Positions 9,110 to 18,374 of a DNA stretch of 64,000 nucleotides are shown here, piece by piece (the stretch's first letter is position 1; every line of letters begins with the position of its first letter). Location: contig NZ_QKTX01000002.1 of assembly GCF_003253485.1 (NCBI RefSeq), forward strand, positions 310,001 to 374,000, written 5' to 3'. The notes beneath the pieces are model-generated. The model was given only the letters and a program-made list of their open reading frames with translations. It ran no database searches and had not been told where the DNA came from. The DNA comes from Algoriphagus aquaeductus (GTDB taxonomy: Bacteria > Bacteroidota > Bacteroidia > Cytophagales > Cyclobacteriaceae). A program made the translations under genes and the position numbers.

Positions 9110-10072
9110 TTACTCTTCATCAGCAGGAAGTAGCACTTGATCGATAGGATGAATGACTCCGTTGATGCCGTGAATATTCAAACTCTCGGCCAACAATCCA
9201 CTTTCGTTGATTCTGAGATTGGCTAAATCCACTCGGAGGGTTTGACCTTCCAACAGGGTAGGCAAGGTAGCATCCTGTCTCAAATCCTGAGAGAATGCTC
9301 TCGAGGGTACCACGTGATAAAGAAGAACATTGGTGAGTGTCTCCAAAGGAATTTCATCCACGCTACTCACTCCGAGTGCCGCATACAACTCCTGAAAAGC
9401 CGCATCGGTTGGAGCAAAGACGGTAAGATTGTCAGAGAAATCTCCGTTTACTGCTTCCACTAAGTCAGCACGCGAGAGGGCTGCCACAAGCTGTGTAAAT
9501 TCAGGAGTGGCACTCTGTGAAGCCTGAACGGCGATTTCCGCAATGGTATTTGTCGGTGCGGTGATGACATAATCCACTACATGAATCACTCCGTTGTTTG
9601 CCTGAACGTCCGCTTGGATCACTCTGCTTTTGCCATTAATCCAAAGTCCCCCGTTCGGATCCACACTTACATAAAACGGCTGTCCTGAATTAGTTTCCAG
9701 GGCACCTTGTTGGATGTCGGAAGAAACGGCCCTCCCGGAGACCAAGTGGTAGTTGAGGATATCCTCGAGCTGAGGATTAGACAAAAGATCTTCTGCAGAA
9801 ATTCCTGTGTCGCTTAGAAAAGAATTGAACGCATCATCATTTGGAGCAAAAACAGTGAATGGACCGGAAGACGCCAAGGCAGTGGTCAATCCAGCCTGAT
9901 CCACTGCTGCTACCAAAGTGCTAAAGGAAGGATTGGAAGATGCAATTTCGAGCACGTTTTGGGATGGGACATCTGGCGTGTCGTCATTGTTGCAGGAGCT
10001 GAGCCCAAAGGCAACTAGAGCACCGGTCATGGCTAGCCACCGGGAGCTGCTAAAGAAAGTGTTCGTGTTCAT
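9110..10072 (-). CDS. Fasciclin (FAS1) lipoprotein, two domains
   Basis: 320 residues. The N-terminus ends in a lipobox (VAFGLSSC), so the protein should be lipidated and held at the cell surface or in the periplasm. Two FAS1 domains follow (about residues 40-175 and 180-318), each with the H1 motif TVFAPNDDAFNSF / TVFAPTDAAFQEL and the H2-like region NGVIHVVDYVI / NGVIHPIDQVLLP. FAS1 domains mediate adhesion to matrix or other cells. It appears monocistronic, with a terminator directly downstream. No clear promoter was found upstream, although the region 10073-10363 must hold its regulatory sequence. Confidence 0.9.
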   Translation of the reverse strand: MNTNTFFSSSRWLAMTGALVAFGLSSCNNDDTPDVPSQNVLEIASSNPSFSTLVAAVDQAGLTTALASSGPFTVFAPNDDAFNSFLSDTGISAEDLLSNPQLEDILNYHLVSGRAVSSDIQQGALETNSGQPFYVSVDPNGGLWINGKSRVIQADVQANNGVIHVVDYVITAPTNTIAEIAVQASQSATPEFTQLVAALSRADLVEAVNGDFSDNLTVFAPTDAAFQELYAALGVSSVDEIPLETLTNVLLYHVVPSRAFSQDLRQDATLPTLLEGQTLRVDLANLRINESGLLAESLNIHGINGVIHPIDQVLLPADEE

Positions 10073-10335
10073 GATAGTTAATATTTGGTTAGTTGAGCCT
10101 ACCTACTCAAAAACCGAACGAAAAAGAAGAAATTCTTTTTCAAAAAGGAAATCAGCGAAGTTAAGCGGGGATGTATTGCGTTTTATACAAAATGAACTGA
10201 GGAATTAAGAATGTAATTGAATTACGGTTTAACAAAAAATCAGATCCATTCAAAGCGAAGCTTTTGAGGAAAAATGTGGGTTTTTTGGTCAAATTGGGGG
10301 TTTTTTCCAAAAAATGAGCGTTTGAAATGTTTGCT

Positions 10336-10343
10336 TAACTTTG
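10336..10343 (+). promoter_or_regulatory. Possible -7 element (TAACTTTG) for gldB
   Basis: TAACTTTG fits the Bacteroidota TAnnTTTG element and lies 20 bases before the chosen gldB start at 10364. A well-spaced TTTG for the -33 position is missing, so this is only a partial match. Confidence 0.45.
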
Positions 10344-10363
10344 TATCAAATCTACATTTTCAG

Positions 10364-11371
10364 ATGGAAAACAGAATAGGGTATTATTTCTTGGTGGTCT
10401 TGGGATGGATTTTTTTCATTTCCTGTAAACCACAGACAGAATCCTGCCAATTAGATGAAGAGATCCTTAAATCCAAGCCCAACCTGGAAATCAAAAGGTT
10501 GGAAGATGAGTTTTTTGGGGCAAAAACACCGGAGGATTTCCATCATTTGATTGAAAAATACCCTGAGTTTGCAGATCGTTTTTTGGAAAGAGATCTTTAT
10601 CCCAATCAGGATTCTTTAGTTTCGACCTTGGTGAAGGCGCACTCCGACTCTTCGTTGAGGGTTCTCTATGATTCGGTCAAGGTTGAGTTTGCTGATGTTT
10701 CGGATATCCAGAAGGATCTGGAAAATGCATTCGCCTATGTCCAACATTATTTCCCGAATTTCAAGGTTCCCAAAGTTTACACCTACGTCTCCGGATTTAC
10801 CTCCGATCTGCTGATAGAGGAAGATTTGATCGTGATTGGCTTGGATTATTTTTTACCTGCTGACCATGCCTTTCAGCCTGATCTTCCCAGATATTTGGCA
10901 GCGAGATACCAGAGAGAATACCTTGTTCCGATGATCGTTTTGGCCATATCGTCGCAATACAATAAGGTAAACCCCGCCGACAATACGCTCTTGTCTGAGA
11001 TGATTTTTTACGGCAAGGCCTACCATTTTGTCAAAGCGATCATGCCATGTACCTCGGATCAGTTTATCATCGGCTACACTCCGGAGGAGATCGAGGATTC
11101 CTGGGCAAACGAAGAATTGATTTGGTCCCATTTTGTGGAAAATGAGCTTCTATTTCAGACCAATCCTTTTGAAATCCGAAAATACATCGGTGAAGCGCCC
11201 TTCACGGATGCCATCAGCACCAATGCACCGGGCAGATTGGGCAGATGGGTAGGTTGGAATATTGTGGATGATTACCAAGCCAACCAAAGTGTGGATTTGG
11301 CCATATTGATGGGAGAATCTGATGCCGAAAAAATCTTTAGGCAGTCCGGATATCGACCACGTCGGCAATAG
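10364..11371 (+). CDS. gldB: Gliding motility lipoprotein GldB
   Basis: 335 residues from the ATG at 10364. An ATG 30 codons earlier is open but would place the lipoprotein signal inside the protein. From 10364 the sequence begins with a short signal ending GWIFFISC (lipobox cysteine at about residue 18). The mid-region (YVSGFTSDLLIEEDLIVIGL, then PRYLAARYQREYLVP) and the C-terminus GRWVGWNI...IFRQSGYRPRR match what is known of GldB. GldB is required for gliding and for the associated type IX secretion machinery in Flavobacterium; in non-gliding relatives it is retained with unclear function. Its 3' end overlaps the convergent glycosyltransferase gene by 35 bases. Confidence 0.85.
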   Translation: MENRIGYYFLVVLGWIFFISCKPQTESCQLDEEILKSKPNLEIKRLEDEFFGAKTPEDFHHLIEKYPEFADRFLERDLYPNQDSLVSTLVKAHSDSSLRVLYDSVKVEFADVSDIQKDLENAFAYVQHYFPNFKVPKVYTYVSGFTSDLLIEEDLIVIGLDYFLPADHAFQPDLPRYLAARYQREYLVPMIVLAISSQYNKVNPADNTLLSEMIFYGKAYHFVKAIMPCTSDQFIIGYTPEEIEDSWANEELIWSHFVENELLFQTNPFEIRKYIGEAPFTDAISTNAPGRLGRWVGWNIVDDYQANQSVDLAILMGESDAEKIFRQSGYRPRRQ

Positions 11372-12557
11372 TTGATTTAGGATTGGGCTTGATCACTTCG
11401 ATCAATCGGCCCACAGCAATTTCTTTGGCAAATTGGGTTTCGGCCAGTTTTCGCGCCTGATTCCCCATTTTTTGAATCTGCTCTCGCTGAGATTCCAGTT
11501 CCTCCAACTGTGCAAAGGCTTTTTCCCATTTCCCGGGAAGGAATGAAATTCCCAAACCGTGGGTTTTTACCAGTTCATGCACCCAACCTTTATGATTGAC
11601 CAAAATGGCTTTTCCTGCGGCCAGTGCATCAAAAAATTTATTGGGGCTGTTGGTTTTCAACACCGGAAAGTGGGCAAAAGAGATCCAGACAAAGTCTGCC
11701 AAGCTGAGCACCTCATTGACTTCATCTTTGGAACCAAAGGGTAAAAAATGGGTATTGGAAAGCCCTAGGCTTTGTACTTTTTGATGAAGAAAAGTTTTAT
11801 GGCTTCCTTCCCCCATAATCAGGAAGTTCCAGTTTTTTGCTCTGTTTTGGGCTATTTGGGCCAAATCCAATAATTCCTCTACAGCATTCACTTCGCCCAA
11901 AGCACCCGTATAAGTGATCGTCAGCCCTGAAGTCAAGCCCAATGAATCAGCAAGCGACTGGTTTTTTTCTTTAGGGAAAAACTGTTGGAGATCCGAGAAA
12001 TTCGGAATCAAAGCCACCGACCGATTGGGACTGAGGCGTTTGAGGTGAGCAGCGATTCCCGGGGATAATGCCACCAGACTCAAGGATTGATCGTAGATTT
12101 TTTTCTCCAATCTTCTCAAATATCGAATCAGCAGGGGATTCTTGATCGCTCCTACCTGAATCGGGGCTTCGGGCCAAAGATCCCGAACTTCAAAAATAAA
12201 AGGTAAGGCCAGTTTCCTTTTTGCCCACAAGCCAATCCAGCCTGTAGTAAGCGGGGTAGAAGTAATGTAAAGCAAATCCGGACGAGAAAGCTTTCTCAGG
12301 AGATTTTTACTCAGTTTGACAAATCGGAAAAAAGACCAAATACGCCTGAAAAACCCAAATTTCTGGTCATAGGCTACCGGTAGGTAATGCACTTTGATCC
12401 CGTCTATCCAACGCTGATCGTACTCCTTTTCAGCGTGAGCGGTGATCATTTCTACCTCCACTCCAGCTTCAACCAGGCCTTTGGCCAGGTGATAAGACCT
12501 CACCGCCCCCCCTTGCTCGGGTGTCCGGAAATATTGATGGATGTAGGTGATTTTCAT
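11337..12557 (-). CDS. Family 4 glycosyltransferase (WbuB/WcaI-like)
   Basis: 406 residues, starting MKITYIHQYFRTPEQGGAVR. The ATG at 12557 overlaps the stop of asnB in an ATGA arrangement; the frame is open seven codons further upstream, but the coupling and the family N-terminus favour 12557. The GT4 features are an N-terminal GG-containing acceptor loop, the central hinge region FIFEVRDLWPEAP typical of WbuB/WcaI-type enzymes, LTITYTGALGEVN at the start of the second Rossmann domain, and a C-terminal E-containing donor region (NSPNKFFDALAAGKAILVN). It would transfer a sugar in surface-glycan assembly. Confidence 0.85.
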   Translation of the reverse strand: MKITYIHQYFRTPEQGGAVRSYHLAKGLVEAGVEVEMITAHAEKEYDQRWIDGIKVHYLPVAYDQKFGFFRRIWSFFRFVKLSKNLLRKLSRPDLLYITSTPLTTGWIGLWAKRKLALPFIFEVRDLWPEAPIQVGAIKNPLLIRYLRRLEKKIYDQSLSLVALSPGIAAHLKRLSPNRSVALIPNFSDLQQFFPKEKNQSLADSLGLTSGLTITYTGALGEVNAVEELLDLAQIAQNRAKNWNFLIMGEGSHKTFLHQKVQSLGLSNTHFLPFGSKDEVNEVLSLADFVWISFAHFPVLKTNSPNKFFDALAAGKAILVNHKGWVHELVKTHGLGISFLPGKWEKAFAQLEELESQREQIQKMGNQARKLAETQFAKEIAVGRLIEVIKPNPKSTIADVVDIRTA

Positions 12558-14329
12558 TGCTCCTGCAATTTCAGCCATTCGGAGAAAAGAAACAGGTTAT
12601 AAATCACCAAAAAGTGATTTTTTGCAAAATTCTCCGGTTGCTGAGACAACAGGAAGACTTCTTTAGGCAGGGCTGCCCGATAGGTTTTGCCGAATTCTCT
12701 TAAAGCGGAAAACACTTTTTTGGCAAAGGGCCCATTATCCCCAAACCATTCCAAAAGCGGAAGTCCAAATCCGGTTTTCTTCCTTTCTGAAATCCAACCC
12801 AATCCAAGCTCATGCAGGCAGCCGGTAATCCAGGGTTTTCCCTGTAAAAGGCTGGGATCCTCGATACTTTTCCATAACGAAACCAGTTGTGCATCGAGAT
12901 AGGGAGAACGACCCTCGATGCCATGCGCCATGAGCGAATTGTCCTGTATCTTAAGCACATCCTGAACCAGGTACACCTGTCTATCAAAATCCAAGGCACG
13001 CTTGTATTCCGAAAGACCCGAATCCATCACTCTCAAATAGTCCTCAAGCAGGTCAGATGGAGGATTATTCAAGGCCGAAAAATTCAGAAATGTCTCATTG
13101 GAACTTGGGCGGATCGCCGAATTGAATTTTTTCCAAGCTCTCCCAAAAGGTAGTTTTTTAAGAACTGGAGCCCATTTGACCCAAAAATTTTTGTGCGCAA
13201 GGAATTGGTGAAAAGCATGATGCCGCTTATAGCCACCCCAGAGTTCGTCTGCCCCGGCACCGGAAGCTAGGACTTTCACTTGAGACTTGGCCCTCTTGCC
13301 GATCATCCAGGTGAGCAATCCGGCAGAATCCCCAATAGGTTGATCCATACTTTGGATAAATTCATCCCAATGGTCCAGGACGGTTTTCTGGTCAATCTCC
13401 AGGAGTTGGTGATCTGCGGGGAAATCTTGAACAAATCGCTTGGCGGCATCCGCATCTGCATATTTTTTTCGGTACTTTTTCTCCACTTGAATCGTGTAGG
13501 CTGGAAGTGGGATCCCGGTCTGCCTATACCAAAGTGCATACAAAAGACTGCTATCCATTCCGCCGCTCAGCATGACTCCAACCGGCACATCAGCGTGAAA
13601 CTGATTGGAAATCACGCCTTCTAATGTTTCGCGAAAAAGTGTTTGGTTGATGATTTTTTCTGAGGAATTGCCAATCGATAAGGTATCCCATCGGAAGGTA
13701 TTGTGTTGATGGATCTGACTGTATCGGCCCGGTTTCCAGGCACGAACCCCTTTATAAAATGTCTTCCCGGGAGTCGGGTTTCTGAAATAGAAGTAATTGC
13801 TTATTTGACCTAAATCAACGTCTGAGCCCGCAAGCTGAGCTAAGGCCCGTGTTTCAGAGGAGATGATTAAGGTATCGGGGTTTTGTGAAAAATACAGAGG
13901 TTTTTCCCCGTTAGGGTCTCTGGCTACCAAGACCGATTTACTGATCAAATCGACATAAAAGAGCGCAAACATGCCTTGGATCTTCTTAAGTCCATCGGCA
14001 CCAAAATATTTCAGATAATAGACCAAAACCTCTGTATCAGATTGAGTCACAAAAGCCACTCCCATAGATTGAAGGAGTTTTCTCAGCGCTCTGAAATTGT
14101 AGATTTCACCATTCCAGATCAGCAGGCCAGTGCCATCCCCGGTCCAAAAAGGTTGATCCGCATCAGGTCCTGGATGCAAAATTCTAAGTCTATTTACCCC
14201 AATCCATAATCCCGGCCAAGGGGAAAGCACAGCTTCCTGGTCTGGTCCACGGTGTCTGGAGCGAGATACTAAGCTTTTGATGGCTGACTCATTCGCTCCT
14301 TTTCCCCAAATCAGATGGATACCACACAT
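12554..14329 (-). CDS. asnB: Asparagine synthase, glutamine-hydrolysing
   Basis: 591 residues. The class II glutamine amidotransferase domain starts with the catalytic cysteine directly after Met (MCGIHLIWG), followed by RHRGPDQ. The synthetase domain carries the PP-loop VMLSGGMDSSLL and a later GAGADELWGGYKRH. The reaction is ATP-dependent amidation of aspartate, or of another carboxylate in glycan-associated homologues. It overlaps nth upstream (TGATG) and the GT4 gene downstream (ATGA), and AsnB-like proteins are frequent in capsule loci, where they may amidate uronic acids. General asparagine synthesis cannot be excluded. Confidence 0.88.
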   Translation of the reverse strand: MCGIHLIWGKGANESAIKSLVSRSRHRGPDQEAVLSPWPGLWIGVNRLRILHPGPDADQPFWTGDGTGLLIWNGEIYNFRALRKLLQSMGVAFVTQSDTEVLVYYLKYFGADGLKKIQGMFALFYVDLISKSVLVARDPNGEKPLYFSQNPDTLIISSETRALAQLAGSDVDLGQISNYFYFRNPTPGKTFYKGVRAWKPGRYSQIHQHNTFRWDTLSIGNSSEKIINQTLFRETLEGVISNQFHADVPVGVMLSGGMDSSLLYALWYRQTGIPLPAYTIQVEKKYRKKYADADAAKRFVQDFPADHQLLEIDQKTVLDHWDEFIQSMDQPIGDSAGLLTWMIGKRAKSQVKVLASGAGADELWGGYKRHHAFHQFLAHKNFWVKWAPVLKKLPFGRAWKKFNSAIRPSSNETFLNFSALNNPPSDLLEDYLRVMDSGLSEYKRALDFDRQVYLVQDVLKIQDNSLMAHGIEGRSPYLDAQLVSLWKSIEDPSLLQGKPWITGCLHELGLGWISERKKTGFGLPLLEWFGDNGPFAKKVFSALREFGKTYRAALPKEVFLLSQQPENFAKNHFLVIYNLFLFSEWLKLQEQ

Positions 14330-15000
14330 CAGATCTCAGAATGGTCTTTCGTCAATTTGACGTGATTTTTTTCAAAAAACTTACATAAATGAGTGATGTT
14401 GCACTCCTCACACTTGGGCTTGCGGGCAAGGCAAGTGTAGCGGCCATGAAGAATCAGCCAATGGTGAGCTTTGTGGATGTATTGCTTGGGGATATGTTTG
14501 ACCAGTTGCTTTTCCACTTCTAATGGGGTGTTGGCGGTCAAAGGAACAAGGCCTAAACGCCTCGAAACCCGAAACACGTGGGTATCCACAGCCATATTGG
14601 GCTGCTGCCACACGACCGAGGTGATGACATTGGCTGTTTTGCGGCCTACCCCGGGAAGTTTGACCAATTCTTCAACGGTCGAAGGCACTTCTCCTCCAAA
14701 GTCTTCCATCAGCATTTTGCCCAATCCGATCAGGTGCTTGGTCTTATTATTCGGATAAGAGATCGATCGGATATAAGGAAAGAGTTCATCAAAATGTGTG
14801 GCTGCCAAATGCTGCGGAGAGGGAAAATGCTTGAATAGCTCGCGGGTGACGATATTGACGCGCTTGTCGGTGCATTGGGCTGAGAGAACGACTGCGACTA
14901 GGAGCTGAAAAGGGTTTTCGTATTCCAATTCCGTCTCGGCTACAGGCATGTTGTCGGAAAAATGCCGGATAAAGGCCTCATATCGTTGTTTTTTGAGCAT
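14329..15000 (-). CDS. nth: Endonuclease III (DNA glycosylase/AP lyase)
   Basis: 223 residues. The helix-hairpin-helix region LPGVGRKTANVI contains the catalytic lysine, followed by the catalytic aspartate in AVDTHVFRVSRRLGL. The C-terminal 4Fe-4S motif is C-x6-C-x2-C-x5-C (CLARKPKCEECNITHLC). All active residues expected for Nth are present. It removes oxidised pyrimidines in base-excision repair. Its stop overlaps the asnB start by one base, an odd coupling of a repair gene to a glycan-type gene. Confidence 0.95.
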   Translation of the reverse strand: MLKKQRYEAFIRHFSDNMPVAETELEYENPFQLLVAVVLSAQCTDKRVNIVTRELFKHFPSPQHLAATHFDELFPYIRSISYPNNKTKHLIGLGKMLMEDFGGEVPSTVEELVKLPGVGRKTANVITSVVWQQPNMAVDTHVFRVSRRLGLVPLTANTPLEVEKQLVKHIPKQYIHKAHHWLILHGRYTCLARKPKCEECNITHLCKFFEKNHVKLTKDHSEI

Positions 15001-15087
15001 TTCTGTTTGGATCTTGGAAAGGGGAGGTAAGATAGGTATTATTGGAAAATTGGAAGATTTGAAAATTGAAAATTTAGTCTCCCCAGC

Positions 15088-16218
15088 ATGAAATCCCCAT
15101 ATGCATTGAGTTTACTTGTATCTCTTCTCTTCCTGACGATGTATCAAAGTTTTTCCCAATCCCGTCCCCGGGACTTGGGAGTTCGTTTTGGCATTTTGCC
15201 CGCTGGTCCAGGCAATGCCATCACCGATGTGCCCGGAGTCAAAGTGGGGCAATTAACCAAAATCGAAGGCCAAGACATCCGCACGGGAGTTACAGCCATT
15301 TTACCGCACGGTGGAAATATCTTTCAGGAAAAAGTACCAGCAGCGATTTTCGTGGGAAATGGCTTTGGCAAACTGGCGGGAGTCACGCAGGTGCAGGAGT
15401 TGGGAAATCTGGAATCTCCAATCATTTTGACAAATACCCTCAGTGTGGCTGCAGGAATAGAAGGTGTGGTTCGCTACTCGCTGGCACAACCAGGAAATGA
15501 ATCCGTCCAATCAATGAATGCGGTAGTAGGAGAAACTAACGATGGTTACCTGAATGACATTAGGGGCATGCACATTTCTCCGGAAGATGTCTTGATGGCC
15601 ATCCGATCTGCAAAAACAGGTCAGGTCGAAGAAGGTAATGTGGGGGCAGGTACAGGCACGGTGTGTTTTGGTTGGAAGGGAGGAATCGGAACTGCCTCTA
15701 GAAAGCTTCCCGAAAGTATGGGAGGACATACAGTGGGCCTATTGGTACAGACCAATTTTGGAGGAAATCTGCAAATCGCAGGAGTGCCGGTGGGTGAAAA
15801 GCTCGGCAAGTACCCGTTTAAAGATGCCTTGGAAAAATCCGACGGAAGCTGTATGATCGTAGTGGCGACAGATGCCCCTGTTTTGGAGCGAAACTTGGAA
15901 CGGATGGCACAGCGGGCCATGATGGGCTTGGCCAAGACTGGCGGTATTGCTTCCAATGGGTCCGGGGATTATGTCATTGCATTTTCAACTCATGAAGGCC
16001 TTCGTATCCCGCATTCAATTCCATCTCAGAGACTTCAAAAAGCGGAATTTCTTGGAAATGATGATATGACGGCACTTTTTATGGCAGTCATCGAAGCCAC
16101 CGAAGAAGCAATCATCAATTCACTCTTTGCAGCAGAATCGATGGTCGGAAAAGAGGATAGAAAAATAGAAAGTTTGCCAAAAACCCAGGTTTTGGATTGG
16201 ATTCTGGAAAAAAAGTAA
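15088..16218 (+). CDS. P1 family (S58, DmpA-like) aminopeptidase with signal peptide
   Basis: 376 residues. The N-terminal signal peptide (LLVSLLFLTMYQSFSQ) implies export. The DmpA/ArgJ-fold hallmarks are GPGNAITDVPGVKVG near the start, the segment EGNVGAGTGTVCFGWKGGIG in the middle, and the autoprocessing site at ASNGSGDYVIAFST, where family members cleave before the nucleophile serine to give alpha and beta chains. Known members release N-terminal D- or L-residues or beta-amino acids. A short AT-rich leader with TTGAAAATTGAAAATT-like text precedes it (about 15040-15080). Confidence 0.88.
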   Translation: MKSPYALSLLVSLLFLTMYQSFSQSRPRDLGVRFGILPAGPGNAITDVPGVKVGQLTKIEGQDIRTGVTAILPHGGNIFQEKVPAAIFVGNGFGKLAGVTQVQELGNLESPIILTNTLSVAAGIEGVVRYSLAQPGNESVQSMNAVVGETNDGYLNDIRGMHISPEDVLMAIRSAKTGQVEEGNVGAGTGTVCFGWKGGIGTASRKLPESMGGHTVGLLVQTNFGGNLQIAGVPVGEKLGKYPFKDALEKSDGSCMIVVATDAPVLERNLERMAQRAMMGLAKTGGIASNGSGDYVIAFSTHEGLRIPHSIPSQRLQKAEFLGNDDMTALFMAVIEATEEAIINSLFAAESMVGKEDRKIESLPKTQVLDWILEKK

Positions 16219-16369
16219 GGTAATTTTTTAAAATCACGCCGATTTTCACGCGGTATGGCCATAAAGTATTTTTTCGTTTGATTATTCCCGATTTTTCAGG
16301 ACTTTAGGAAAATGACACGGAGAATTTAATTCTTTCAACCCTTTCCCTCTGGGTCAATTCTATTTCGCT

Positions 16370-18154
16370 ATGGAAAACTTTAATGAGCACTACCATCACC
16401 TGTTTCACAAGCTTTTTGGAGGGATGAATGAGGAGATGATGGACCAGATTTTCGAAATCGGTACAGAGCGGACATTGGAAACAGGAGCATATCTTTTCAG
16501 ACAAGGGTCGAGAGAGAATGTGCTATATATTGTACTTTCCGGTCGATTGAGGGCGATCAAAGAAGACCCCAACGGTACCCGGATTTTGGGAGACATCGGT
16601 CAGGGAGAGCCTGTGGGAGAGTTTGCCCTTTTCACAAATGAACCTAGAATGGCTTCGGTCTTAGCCATCCGAAAATCTGTGGTTTTGGAATTTACGCAGG
16701 AAGAGTATCAGACTTTAGTCTCAAAAAACCCGCCTTTGGCTATTTCGCTGACCAATTTTGTGATTCAAAGGCTTCGTCGAAATACCTTCCAGCAAAATAA
16801 AAGCACCCCGCCAAAAAATATCGCCCTGATCAATCTTCAAGCCGATCACAACATCAGTCCTTGGACAGGGGGGATGGAGCAATATTTTTCAGATAGGAAA
16901 ATACCGGTGCAGGTGTATGATTATGAATCTCAGCAAGACAGAGAGGATGGAGAATTTTTTGATTCTTTGGAGGATCACGAAGGCATCAACATTCTCGTAT
17001 GTGACGGAGATCGCTTGGATTGGTCACATCAGTGTTTGGTCTATGCGGATTTGATTATTGTGGCGAGCAGGTTTGATGCCTCATCTGAAATATATGAGGT
17101 AGAAAAGCAACTGGACCTCTACGCTCAAAATATCCTGAATAAGAAAATCTACCTGCTTTTGCTCCATGAAGCTGAGGCAGAATTTCCCAAGCAAACAGAT
17201 AGATGGCTTTCGCATCGCCATATTTACCTCCATATCCATATCCGAAAAGGACACAGCAAAGATGTGGGGCGCTTTTGCAGGATCATTACCAATCAGGCCA
17301 CAGGATTAGTCTTAGGAGGAGGAGGTGCAAAAGGGTATGCGCATATCGGCGTGGTCAAAGCCCTTCAGGAAAAAGGGGTTGAAATTGATTTTTTGGGTGG
17401 AACGAGCGCAGGTGCGATTTATGGGGTGACTATGAGTTTCTTTGACTTTGACTTTGAGAAAATTGAAGAACTGATTTCCAATTCAGTCAAGGCCAAACTC
17501 ACCAAAAATGACCTGACCCTTCCGATTGTCTCCATTCTTTCGGGTCAGAAACTCGCCCGATTTGTGAAAAAAATGTTTGGTGACTACTTGTTGGAAGATG
17601 TTTGGGTCAATTCTTATTGTGTTTCGACGAATTTCTCCAAGGCTTCGATGAGTGTGCATCACCGAGGTACACTATGGCGAAAATTGTCCGCAAGTATGGC
17701 TATTCCCGGTGTTTTTCCTCCAATTGTGATTGATAAATATTTGCATGTGGATGGCGCTGTGATGGATAATTTGCCCATCGAGCCGATGTACCGGTATCCA
17801 GTGTCTAATATCATTGCCGTCTCGCTCTCCGGGATGTCAGAGCGTCAGGTAAATTTTGATGAAGCTCCCTCTGGATGGAAATTGCTCTGGGACAAGATCA
17901 GGGGAAAAAACCACTACAAGATTCCTTCGCTCAGCTCCCTGATCATCAATGCGCTGACTCTAAATAGCCTCAATAAGCAAGAAAGCACCAAAGAGAAAGT
18001 ATCGCATTACTTCGAATTGAATCTGAAAGGGGTTGGTTTTATGGATGACAAAAAGTGGAAAAGCATTATGGCCAAAGGATATCATCAAACCCATACTTTT
18101 TTGGAGCGTCTACCCGCTGAGGAGCGCTTTTGGGAGGGGCCTTCAACCCCTTAA
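16370..18154 (+). CDS. Patatin-like phospholipase with cyclic-nucleotide-binding domain
   Basis: 594 residues. The N-terminal cNMP-binding fold (about residues 10-125) has the phosphate-binding cassette region DIGQGEPVGEFALF. A middle domain follows, then the patatin domain from about residue 310: oxyanion GGGAKGYAHIG, nucleophile elbow GGTSAGAIYG (GxSxG) and the catalytic aspartate in VDGAVMDNLP. The layout matches the NTE/RssA-like family of esterases that hydrolyse phospholipids or lysophospholipids. The cassette GEFALF lacks the usual arginine, so binding of cAMP/cGMP is uncertain. The window also encodes an adenylate-cyclase-type protein at 56461-57501. Confidence 0.9.
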   Translation: MENFNEHYHHLFHKLFGGMNEEMMDQIFEIGTERTLETGAYLFRQGSRENVLYIVLSGRLRAIKEDPNGTRILGDIGQGEPVGEFALFTNEPRMASVLAIRKSVVLEFTQEEYQTLVSKNPPLAISLTNFVIQRLRRNTFQQNKSTPPKNIALINLQADHNISPWTGGMEQYFSDRKIPVQVYDYESQQDREDGEFFDSLEDHEGINILVCDGDRLDWSHQCLVYADLIIVASRFDASSEIYEVEKQLDLYAQNILNKKIYLLLLHEAEAEFPKQTDRWLSHRHIYLHIHIRKGHSKDVGRFCRIITNQATGLVLGGGGAKGYAHIGVVKALQEKGVEIDFLGGTSAGAIYGVTMSFFDFDFEKIEELISNSVKAKLTKNDLTLPIVSILSGQKLARFVKKMFGDYLLEDVWVNSYCVSTNFSKASMSVHHRGTLWRKLSASMAIPGVFPPIVIDKYLHVDGAVMDNLPIEPMYRYPVSNIIAVSLSGMSERQVNFDEAPSGWKLLWDKIRGKNHYKIPSLSSLIINALTLNSLNKQESTKEKVSHYFELNLKGVGFMDDKKWKSIMAKGYHQTHTFLERLPAEERFWEGPSTP

Positions 18155-18374
18155 CTCTTCGTTGATATTAAGTCATCCCTCCACATTACTTCTGAAGATT
18201 TATAGTCGTTTACGTTTTGGCATTTTTTTCTTAAATCTGATTACAAAGCTGTCTCTCCTCTTTCGATTCACTCAATAGCACCAAGGTATAGGGTTATTTT
18301 TTTGCGTTTTATATCATATTCTTAAAGAGGTGCTGCTCAATTTTTGATGATATTCACATGTTAATTTCACTTTT

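Noticed and set aside
10274..10363. 30-codon extension of gldB
   Set aside because: It would place the lipoprotein signal internally; the candidate -7 element also lies inside it.
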